Shown in pieces: positions 55,770 to 64,000 of a stretch of DNA of 64,000 nucleotides. This stretch comes from Ovis canadensis (Eukaryota > Chordata > Mammalia > Artiodactyla > Bovidae): assembly GCF_042477335.2 (NCBI RefSeq), contig NC_091247.1, positions 3,122,501-3,186,500 on the forward strand, written 5' to 3'. Position numbers and translations under genes: made by a program. The stretch's first letter is position 1; the number at the start of each line of letters is the position of its first letter. The notes beneath the pieces are model-generated. The model had not been told where the DNA came from. It worked only from the letters and a program-made list of their open reading frames with translations, and made no database searches.

Positions 55770-57250
55770 GTGCCACGCAGGGTGTGTTGTGTGTCTGTTG
55801 TGTGTCTGTGTATGGTTGTGTGGTGTGTCTATGTATGTATAGTGTGTTGTCTGTGTGTTATGTTGCTTGTGTGTGTCTGTGTCCCTTGTGTGTGTTTGGT
55901 GTGTGTGTGTGTGGTGTGTCCATGTGTGGTGTATGGTGTGTGCTGTGTATCTGTGTGTGAGGTGTATGTATTATGTGTCTGTATTGAGGTGTGTGTGTTG
56001 TCTGTCTGTGTGTGATGTGTCTGTGTGTGAGATATATGTGTTGTGCGTCCATGTGTGTGTTGTGTGTTGTGTGTCTGTATGTAAGGTGTGTGTATTGTGT
56101 GTGTGTGGTGTGTGTATTGTGTGTGTGTGGTGTGTGTATTGTGTGTGTGTGGTGTGTGTCTGTGTGAGGTGTGTGTGTTGTCTGTGTGTGAGATGTGTGT
56201 GTTGTGTGTCTGTGTGTGAGGTGTGTGTCTGTATGAGGTGTGTGTGTTGTCTGTGTGTGGTGTGTGTCTGTATGAGGTGTGTGTGTTGTCTGTGTGTGAG
56301 GTGTGTGTTGTTTGTCTGTATGGGAGGTGTGTGTGTTGTGTATCCATGTATGTGGTGTGTGGTGTGTGTCTGTGTGAGATGTGTGTGGTGTGTGCCTGTG
56401 TGTCTGTGTGAGATGTGTGTGGTGTGTGCTGTGTGTCTGTGTGTGTTGTCTGTATGTGAGGTGTGTGTGTTTTGTGTCTGTGTGTGAGGTATGTGTATTG
56501 TGTGTGGTGTGTGGTGTGTGTCTGTGTGAGATGTGTGTGGTATGTGCTGTGTGTGCTGTGTGTCTCTGTGTGAGGTGTGTGTGTGAGATGTGTGTGTTGT
56601 CTGTGTGTGAGATGTGTGTGTTGTGTGTGTGTGTGGTGTGTGTCTGTGTGAGGTGTGTGTGTGTTGTCTGTATGTGAGGTGTGTGTGTTGTGTGTCCATG
56701 TGTGTGCTCTGTGTCTGTGTGTGTTGTCTGTATATGAAGTGTGTGTGTTGTGTGTCTGTGGTGTGTGTCTGTGTGTGAGGTATGTGTATTGTGTGTGGTA
56801 TGTGGTGTGTGTCTGTGTGAGATGTGTGTGGTGTGTACTGTGTGTCTGTGTGTGTTGTCTGTATGTGAGGTGTGTGTGTTGTGTGTCTGTGTGTGCTGTG
56901 TGTCTTTGTGTGTTGTCTGTATATGAAGTGTGTGTGTTGTGTGTCTGTGTGTGAGGTGTGTGTCGTGTGTCTGTATGTGAGGTGTGTGTGTTGTGTGTCC
57001 GTGTGTGCTGTGTGTCTGTGTGTGTTGTCTGTATATGAAGTGTGTGTGTTGTGTGTCTGTGTGTGAGGTATGTGTATTGTGTGTGGTATGTGGTGTGTGT
57101 CTGTGTGAGATGTGTGTGGTGTGTGCTGTGTGTCTGTGTGTGTTGTCTGTATGTGAGGTGTGTGTGTTGTGTGTCTATGGTGTGTGTGTGCCTGTGTGTG
57201 GTGTGTGGCTGTGTGTGTGCTGTGTGTCCGTCCGTGGGTATGGTGTTTGT
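55770..57250. repeat. 1.5-kb TG-rich array with ~290-bp higher-order period
   Basis: Almost pure TG/CA with scattered CT, GA and TA steps. The phrase GAGGTATGTGTATTGTGTGTGG begins at 56486, 56777 and 57065, spacings of 291 and 288, showing a higher-order unit. The first half is less regular. Long Cys/Val and Thr/His frames (up to 477 codons) are artefacts of the repeat. Confidence 0.95.
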
Positions 57251-57879
57251 CCGAGGGGACACGAGTGTCTCTGAGCCTCAGGGCAGGCTGTCTGCAGGTC
57301 ACTTCCCGCTGGGCCCGGGGCCGGGCTCAGCCTCGGGCCGGCCCCCTGCAGCCTCTTGGCCCCTTGGCCCTCAGCCCCCCAGCCTGCTTCTGTGGAGCCT
57401 CTCAGGGCCTCGTCCGCAGGGCTGGGCCGGCAGGCCATGTCGGGTGCTGTGGCGATGTGCAGGGCCGGGTCCTCTGCTACCGCTGCTGCACCTCCTCTGG
57501 GGTCTCTGCCTGGGGCCCTGGGGGCTGTGGGCGTGGTGGGCCGCAGGCCACAGCCTGCTTGGGCTTGCTCGGGCCGGCAGTCCTGGGGACACGGCGGGGA
57601 CAGTAAACAGTGCAGCTGTTTGGAGCAGAGCCAGGCTGGCTTCCAGGAGACAGCACCTGCCCGCCCTCTGCCAGCCGGTGGGGCTGCTTCTCACACTACA
57701 GCGGGCTGCAGGGGCAATGACCCCGGCCAGGGACAGCCCCTGGTGGCAGCGAGGGACGAAACCAGCTGCTAGGGCGGGGCACCGCTTTCTGGCCTGGCTG
57801 CAGGGGTCGGGCACGGCAGGGGGCCTGGGCTGGCCCAAGTGCAGACAGAGGCTTCCAGCTCTCATTTCTCAGTGGGTGC

Positions 57880-58035
57880 CAGGCCTGGGGTGGGCACTGA
57901 GTGCCAGGTGTCTTCTGACACTCATGAGACCCCCACCGAATGAAGTTGCTGTTGTGCCCCTTTCCTGATGAGCAAACTGAACGCCCTATCCGAGGTCACC
58001 AGAGGGTACCTGGCGAGCCTGGAGTCAGGGCCCCA
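57880..58035 (-). repeat. MIR SINE fragment
   Basis: GGGCACTGAGTGCCAGGTGT ... TGATGAGCAAACTGAACGCC ... GAGGTCACCAGAGGGTACCT ... GAGTCAGG follows the reverse MIR consensus through most of its length, with divergence typical of this old family. Confidence 0.65.
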
Positions 58036-58925
58036 CCACAGCACCCCCAGGAGCCAGGCAAGGGGACCCGGGGACAATGGGCTTGCTCTTTGCACCAGCA
58101 CCTCCCAGCCAAGAACCCCGTCCTTCGTGAGCCCACCCAGCTCTGATCAGACTCAGCGTGGCCCTGGGGACCCATAGGTGCTGTCTCTCCCAGCTCCAGG
58201 GGAGCGGCAGGCCGTAGAGACTCCTGCCCGGCTTGTCTGAGCCACCAGAGTGGGGCTCCCCTCAAGGGACCCTCAGTGGGACAGCTGAAATGGGACCCCC
58301 ATGCCTCCACACAGGGCCCGTCTGGGCTAGGGGCTCCCGCAGCCATCTACATCTGCATTCAGGTCACCCACCCTGTAGTCGTCCCTGGCCCAGGGGAGGG
58401 GAAGCAGACACAAGGGGGCCTGGGAGCTGGAGGGATCTTCCTCTGAGAGAGTGCATCAGGCCGGCAGGAGGCGGAGAGTGTTTAGGAGGCCGGGCTGTGG
58501 GCCCCACACCCGCTGGAGGGGCTCAGCTGAGATGCTGCAGGCACGCCTGCCGGGGGGAGGGCAGCTGTCTGCCCCCCACCACCACCTCTGCCCAGCAGCC
58601 TTCTTGGAGCCATGCACAATGTGACCCCAGGGGGACCCGACACTGCCGCTGGTGGCCATCCAGCTGCAGCCCAGCGCAGAGCCCGGGGGCCACCCCTGTG
58701 GGAATGGACAGTGTGGTGTGCAGGGATGGCAAGAGCAGGGGGCCCTGGGCAGGGAGCGGCCTGACTCCCCGGGTGAAGGGCTGTATCTGGAAGGGGCTCC
58801 ACAGCTGGGTGGGCAGGAGGAGAGGGAACCCGCTCGGGGCTTGTCAGAGCTCATAGGGCTACAGAAGCCACTGGGTTTGATTCCAAGTGCGCCCCGCATT
58901 CATGTCCAGGATTGTGCTTTTATCG

Positions 58926-59138
58926 CCAGTAGCCCCGGTGGCTCGAGAAGTAAAGACTGCCTGCGAAGCAGGAGGTGCAGGAAATTCGATCCCTGGGTGG
59001 AGAAGATTCCCCTGGGGAAGGAAGTGGCAACCCACTCCCGTGTTCCTGCCTGGAGAATCCCGGGGAAGGAGGAATCTGGCGGGCTGCAGCCCGTGGGGTC
59101 TCACGGAGTCGGACGCGACTGAGCACGCGCACGCATGT
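58926..59138 (+). repeat. Bov-tA SINE
   Basis: CCCCGGTGGCTCGAGAAGTA, GCAGGAAATTCGATCCCTGG, GGAAGTGGCAACCCACTCCC and GGAGTCGGACGCGACTGAGC give a complete Bov-tA in forward orientation. CpG-rich tail, so probably fairly young. Confidence 0.92.
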
Positions 59139-59164
59139 AGCATGCACACGGAGGGTTTGAAGTG

Positions 59165-61735
59165 ACTGCCCCGCCGTGCTTATGGCCCAGCTTCTTCCTG
59201 GAGAAGTAGGTCTCCGCTGACCAATGGGGGCAGCTTAGTCCCTGCTGAGAACAAAGGGTCACCCGGCTCATGTTAGGAGAAACTTCTTGTGTTGGGGCTC
59301 CTTCCACTTCCCCTCAGAGTGACCCTTTCTCTCTGCCCTCCGGAGGGGGCTGGGAGTCCGGAGGATGCTGGGAGGACGCCCGCCGCCCCAAGGACCCCAA
59401 CTGATGGGGAAGCCTGAGGGCCTGGCGGAGGGAAGTCGTTCAGAGGCCTGGGGCCAGGCCTCTGCTCGGGTGTGTGATCCTGCGGCCAGAGCGAAGGGAG
59501 GCCGGGAAGGGCTTTCATTCTCACCAAGGTCACAGGGGGATTTGCCGAGGGGGGGGGGCTCTTTGGAAATGAGGATGGAGCAGTCTGGGGGGTCCTCTCA
59601 GCTGTCCAGGCTCCAGGGGCTGTGTGCGGGACACTGTGGTCATTCCTGATGGTGTCCCCCAACCACCCGAACTTGCAGCCACATCCTAAGACCTTCCGCC
59701 CCTCCTGCATGTCGGGCACCGTGCCAAGACACACCACGGCCTGCAGCCCTCCTGGAAGGGCCTGCTGTCCTGTGCAGACCCGGGTCAGTGTCCTGGGGCC
59801 CCAGCCACTTGCAAACATCCTGAACCTATTTCAGCTTCACCAGGCGACGTCCCCAGTGGAGCGGGCCAGCCTGGGCAGGGTGGGACTCCAGGCCAGGGGC
59901 ACAGGGCCGAGCTGACCCCATGGGGCTGCCGGCTAGGGAACCTGGCTGTAGAGAGATGCCGTCTTTCTGGGCCACCAGTGTGCTTGAGGACCCCAGGGCC
60001 GGAGGCTGGATCTGGGGTCCGGGCAGCTCTGTACCTGCCCCAACCCGGTGCCAACGGCAGGGGAGGTTGAGTCGGGGCAGAGCGGGACACCAGGCAGGGT
60101 CCATCCCGGGCCACTCCCGTGCCTACTGGCAGCGCGAGCTGGGGCTGTGTCCCGGTGACCAGAGCCCCGCCCTGCGTCCTGCCCAGAGGGCAGTGCCTCC
60201 AAGCGTCCCTGGCTCCCCAGGAGGGGTCACTTAGAGAGAACCTCTAGGACGCTCTCCATTCTCCATGCCTGCCTGGAATTAGGGAGTCTGGGGGTCTTTT
60301 GATGCAGAGCCCCCAACTGTCTCAGGGACCATTCTAGAAGGAGTACCTTCAGGGCTATTGCTAACGCTGATAAATATTGTAGCCCCTCAGCCATTCCCGG
60401 ACGGACTGCTGGTGAGTGCTGGCCACTCTGCAGGGCTCTTCTGCAGGGGTGAACTCACCAGAGCTCACAATACCCAGGGCAGGGGTGGGGTCCCTGGTCG
60501 CCCAAGGTTACCCTGCTGGCTGGGGCGGAGCTGGAATGAACCAGCTCTCCTCCTGGGGGACAATGCCGAGCCCAGGGCCAGCGGACTGCAGAGCCCACGT
60601 CCTCCCCACTGTGCTGCCCTGCTGGGCTCGTCAAGCAGGTGACGGGAAGCCCGCTGGAGGTGGCCAGGTGGGGACACTCAAGCCTCCGCAGAGACCATTT
60701 CTGTGGTCAAAGGGATGTGCTGAGCCTGTGCCGGAGAGCGGGATGCCAGGCCCGCTTCCCTGGACCAGTTCGCAGAAGCCGAAATATCAGGACCAGAGTT
60801 CTCAGCCCCTCGTCCAGCTGCTGGCAACGTGCCCTGGGCTGGCTCCTTTCCTGTGCCCAGACCCTCATGCTGACCCCAACCCTGAGCTGACCCTTGAGCC
60901 CAATACCAGCATGTGGCTGAGCCCATGCCTGCCCCTGCCCAGCCCTAGCCCCTCACATCGTCCCCACTCTGGCCCAGGCTGAGCCTGACCCCAGCCCAGG
61001 CCAACTTACCACGTACAGCAGCCGCTGGCCCCGGAGCCCTAGGAGGACTGGGGTGGGCGTGCTGCCTGGGGGCCCAGCAAGAGCTGCAGGCCCAGCTCGC
61101 TATTCCTGCGTGACACGGGGTTATTATGCAGTCATGAGGTCACCCGGAATTCTCACCCTCTACTGAGGGTCAGTGCAGTGGGAAGCCCTCCCACCCCAGG
61201 CTTTTGCCAGTCCAGGGCCTGGCAGCCCACGGTGCCCACCCTGTTTCCATGACTGTCCTGAGAATTTCCAGCATGGGCCAGGGGACCAGGATAGGCCAGC
61301 ACCGGGAGCCAGGCAGCGGCCAGCTCACCTTGAGCTGGGGAGGACGCCAGGTGGCCGAGCATGAGGCTGTGGGCCCGGGGCTGCCCCGTGAAGGCACCAT
61401 CTGGGCCCAGGGCAGGCGGTGACGGAGGCTCACCGGCTCCATCTTCGCTCCCAGCCCTGCTGCCATGTCGGCCTCGGTCATGGTGATGCTGCCCGCTTGC
61501 TGGGGGAACATGATCCTGCCCCACCTCAAAGAGAGCCAGAGGCAGCGTCCCGTCTCCCTCGGGGCCCCAGGGGGTTGGGCGTTCCGGAGGGCCAGTGCCA
61601 AGTCCGGGCCGTGTTTGTGCCGACTTAGGTGCGCATGTCAGCTCGCGGGTGTTGAGGTGCCGTCAGGGAGGTGGCCACGCCTTCTTGGAGGGCAGCTGAG
61701 GTGGTGTGGGGAGCGGGGTCAAGGGCCAGGGTGCT
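59165..61735. other. Intergenic, last part before CCDC187
   Basis: No gene supported. If the CCDC187 promoter and first exons lie in the window, they are probably here, but I could not identify them. Confidence 0.4.
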
Positions 61736-61800
61736 TCTGTGTGCCGTCTCCCTGAGTCTGTAAATTGGGCTGACGGTGGTGCCCGCCTGAAAGGGGTGTG
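61735..61800 (+). repeat. MIR SINE fragment
   Basis: GCCGTCTCCCTGAGTCTGTA, then AATTGGGCTGACGGTGGTGC follows the MIR phrase CTCAGTTTCCTCATCTGTAAAATGGG. Confidence 0.5.
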
Positions 61801-61866
61801 GTTGGGATCCAAGTCAGAACATCGCTGCACTGCCGCCCACCGAGGGGGCTGCGTTTTATTGGCCCC

Positions 61867-62086
61867 TCATCCCTTTCTCCAGGGACCTAACCCCTGGTGG
61901 CTTAGATGGTAAAGTGTCTGCCCACAGTGCGGGAAACCTGGGTTCGATCCCAGGGTTGGGAATGGCAACCCACTCCAGTACTCTTGCCTGGAAAATCCCA
62001 CAGACGGATTTTCCGTTACAGTCCATGGGGTCGCAGAGAGTTGGACACGACTGAGCGAGTTCACTTCCACCTTTCATCCCTTTCTC
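61867..62086 (+). mobile_element. Bov-tA SINE with 13-bp target-site duplication
   Basis: The SINE body (61880-62073) carries CCCTGGTGGCTTAGATGGTA, TGGGTTCGATCCCAGGGTTG and GTTGGACACGACTGAGCGAG. It is flanked by identical TCATCCCTTTCTC copies at 61867-61879 and 62074-62086, a clean target-site duplication. It lies about 120 bases before the next exon. Confidence 0.93.
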
Positions 62087-62207
62087 AGTCTGAGACAGGA
62101 GAACGGAGTCCTGGAGACAGTGTGTGGGGCGGGGGACATGGAGACGGGTGGCTCCGCACCTCCACGTGTCTGCGCCTGACAGGTTCTGTCTGCCTCTCTC
62201 CCCCAAG

Positions 62208-62713
62208 GGAAGACAGGCTCTGCCCACTGGCGGCCGAAGATGACGCCAGGACGGCTGTGAGGTGGCCCGAGCCCCGCCGGCAGGCAGGTGCCCTGCAGGG
62301 ATCTCCCCCCGCGGCCTGGTCCGACTACACTGAGGAGCCTGACCGCCAGAGGCAGGCCTGCAGCATCCCCATGTGGTTGACCGACGAGGAGGCCAAGGAT
62401 GGGGACAGCTCCGTGTCGTCGGGCCGCCTCTCTGGCTCCTCGGGGGGCCACGAGTCGGGCACCCCTCCCCATAGGACTTGGACCGAGAGGGCCCCCCAGG
62501 TGCCAAGGCCACCGCGGCAGCCGAGAGAGAGCAACCCCCGGCTGGAGCAGCTGAGGGACAAGATCCGGGCCCAAGCCCAGCGGCAGGCAAGCTGCGCCTC
62601 GCTGGGCACCTCGACACCCTCCAGTGCCTCACACCTCTACAAAGCTTTCTCACCAGCACCCCGGAGGAAGGCCCGAAAGCCTTCAAACCCCCTACCAGCC
62701 CCGGCCTACCCAG
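62208..62713 (+). CDS. CCDC187: Internal exon, probably CCDC187
   Basis: A 506-base open exon between CTCTCCCCCAAG (acceptor) and CCCAG|GTCAGT (donor). It enters with two bases borrowed from the previous exon and leaves with one. The product is polar and Ser-rich (WLTDEEAKDGDSSVSSGRLS) and then carries a helical basic stretch (NPRLEQLRDKIRAQAQRQAS) and HLYKAFSPAPRRKARKPSNP. I assign CCDC187 because it is the head-to-head neighbour of GPSM1 in human and the orientation fits. Family recognition is by context, not by a known domain. Upstream exons and the start codon were not found. Confidence 0.6.
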
Positions 62714-63190
62714 GTCAGTGGGGCAGCTCTCCCCAGAGAGGGACAGGCAGGGAGGGGGAGAAACTGATGAGACTGGGCCGCCACAGGCCAGGCCCCGCCT
62801 GGGCTGGTGGCCCCCTGGGAGGCTGGGGCAGTGCGCCCCACAGCCCTGGAGGGTCTCAGAGCCTGGGAAGCTGAGTGGAGATAGAGCCCTCCCCGGGCTG
62901 CGTGCGGGCTGGGTTTAAGCACGAGGAACCATTGACTCATCCAGGACATGGAGACCACCTGGTGGAAACAACGGGGAGGGGGGGTGCAAGGCAGATATGG
63001 GGAGGCTGGAGGGTGTGTGAGGGGCGTGGACGGGAGGAAGGCCTGCAGAAGGCCCCCGAGAGGAGACTGCGCCCTCAGAGCAGGGGCTTTTGAGCGGCGG
63101 CCGAAGGAGGACCTTTCGTTGGACATTTCCTCATGGGCTCCCGGTCCGCACGATGCCCCTTCTCCTGCTGCACCAGCCTCAGGCATCCTG

Positions 63191-63484
63191 TCTGTGCCGT
63201 GCTTAGTCGCTCAGTCGTGTCTGACTCTTTGTGACCCCATAGGCTGCAGCCCTCCAGGCTCCTCTGTCCATAGGAATTCTCCAGGCAACAGTACTGGAGT
63301 GGGTTGCCATGCCCTCCTCCAGGGCATCTTTCCAACCCAGGGACTGAACCCACGTCTTTCGCATTGCAGGCGGATTCTTTACCAGCTAAGCCACCAGGGA
63401 AGCCAAGGCCTTGGACATGGACTCTACAGTCCACGGGGTCTCAAAGAGTCAGATGTGAATGAGTGACTCACTTTTACTTTCACT
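63191..63484 (-). mobile_element. Composite Bov-tA insertion at a CCDC187 splice acceptor
   Basis: The insertion is flanked by identical 12-base copies TCAGGCATCCTG at 63179-63190 and 63485-63496. It consists of a reverse Bov-tA (63193-63402: CTTAGTCGCTCAGTCGTGTC to CCACCAGGGAAGCC) and then a forward Bov-tA tail (63412-63484: GGGTCTCAAAGAGTCAGATG). The two tails therefore face each other as an inverted repeat. Confidence 0.92.
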
Positions 63485-63488
63485 TCAG

Positions 63489-63581
63489 GCATCCTGAGTG
63501 GAACTGAAAGTGGAGCTGAAGAGAAGGCAACCCCTGGCCAGGGGCGTGAGGCCTCCAGGATCTCCCAGCACCAAGTCTCAG
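63489..63581 (+). CDS. CCDC187: Internal exon, probably CCDC187
   Basis: A 93-base exon between CTTTCACTTCAG and TCTCAG|GTGAGT. It starts in the phase left by the 62208-62713 exon and leaves in the same phase. The joined protein reads ...APAYPGILSGTESGAEEKAT, then PGQGREASRISQHQVS, with no stop. Its acceptor lies inside the duplicated target site of the SINE insertion just upstream. The call depends on phase agreement and the strong donor. Confidence 0.55.
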
Positions 63582-63699
63582 GTGAGTGGCCCTATGGCCA
63601 GCCATCCCAGCACCCCCAACCCCCCTGGACACTCAGACCAGGTGTGGGCAGCATGGTTGTGGAGCCAGCAGTCTCCAGGCAGCCTCCCTCTCACTCTGT

Positions 63700-63810
63700 G
63701 GGATTGGCTCTGTTACCTCCCCACTCACCGAGGAGGATACTGAGGGTCAGAGAGGACCCCAGCTGTGAAGGGGCCAAGCAGGGATTTGCTCTCAGCCCGC
63801 CATTCTCTGG
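63700..63810 (-). repeat. MIR SINE fragment
   Basis: GAGGAGGATACTGAGGGTCA, then GAGAGGACCCCAGCTGTGAA, then GATTTGCTCTCAGCC follows the reverse MIR consensus (GAGGAAACTGAGGCTCAGAGAGG). Confidence 0.6.
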
Positions 63811-64000
63811 AGCCCGCTTTCCAGTCACCAGGGAAGGAATCCAGATGGTCTCTGCAGGGCAGGCTGGGGCTCAAAGCACAGGGGCCCCGGGCAAGGACAT
63901 CCGCTGGCTGAGCTGCTCTGCACAGCATGACCACAGGCCGGCCACAGTCTGGGCTTGAGGCCGTTCAGCTCCCATCAGCTCCTGGGCTTGCTGGCCCGTT

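Noticed and set aside
55829-57262. Minus-strand open frame of 477 codons (Thr/His/Gln-rich), and similar Cys/Val-rich plus-strand frames
   Set aside because: They are translations of the TG/CA array in a region where stops are rare by composition. No start context, splice signals or family signature.
58926-59000. tRNA gene
   Set aside because: The tRNA-like head with a degenerate B box belongs to a Bov-tA SINE, not a functional tRNA. The same applies at 61880, 51523 and 63402.
61439-61625. First coding exon of CCDC187 at the ATG-rich stretch MSASVMVMLPACW
   Set aside because: No clear donor in frame to the 62208 exon and no family evidence, so I left the start of the gene undefined.

Overview
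The window is mammalian nuclear DNA from a ruminant, most likely cattle or a close relative. The proof is in the repeats: a BovB (RTE-type) LINE fragment with its reverse-transcriptase YADD box, several Bov-tA-type SINEs, a CHR-type cetartiodactyl SINE and a BovB-derived tail. The host genes are split into short exons with GT/AG borders, and their order matches human 9q34.3 (SNAPC4 - CARD9 - DNLZ - GPSM1 - CCDC187). All gene calls rest on reading the sequence and on recalled protein families; no search was run.

Layout. 1-925: tail of an upstream plus-strand gene ending in a poly(A) signal, SNAPC4 by gene order. 3762-9725: CARD9, plus strand, 12 coding exons, 539 residues, frame intact. 9912-11970: DNLZ, plus strand, 3 exons, 169 residues; its start codon lies only about 200 bases after the CARD9 poly(A) signal. 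11970-15700: a convergent gene-free gap. 15700-43500: GPSM1 (AGS3), minus strand, 14 coding exons, 672 residues, starting in a CpG island near 43,100-43,700. 43,700-62,200: intergenic DNA with repeats, including a 1.5-kb TG-rich array. 62,208-64,000: two exons of a plus-strand gene, probably CCDC187, head to head with GPSM1.

Functions. CARD9 is the CARD/coiled-coil adaptor for myeloid antifungal signalling. DNLZ is the mitochondrial zinc-finger partner of mtHsp70. GPSM1 is a TPR/GoLoco guanine-nucleotide dissociation inhibitor for Gi alpha subunits. They are neighbours, not a pathway.

Most interesting observations: (1) a candidate alternative first coding exon of GPSM1 inside intron 1 (37844-38007) that joins exon 2 in the correct phase; (2) a SINE insertion exactly at the acceptor of a CCDC187 exon, with a 12-bp target-site duplication that duplicated the AG acceptor; (3) a 40-bp tandem duplication carrying a second copy of the CARD9 exon 5 splice donor; (4) GC-box minisatellites in introns of DNLZ and GPSM1; (5) paired CTCF-like sites in the narrow CARD9/DNLZ gap; (6) a higher-order TG array with a ~290-bp period. 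I saw no CRISPR array, prokaryotic operon or other novel multi-gene system.
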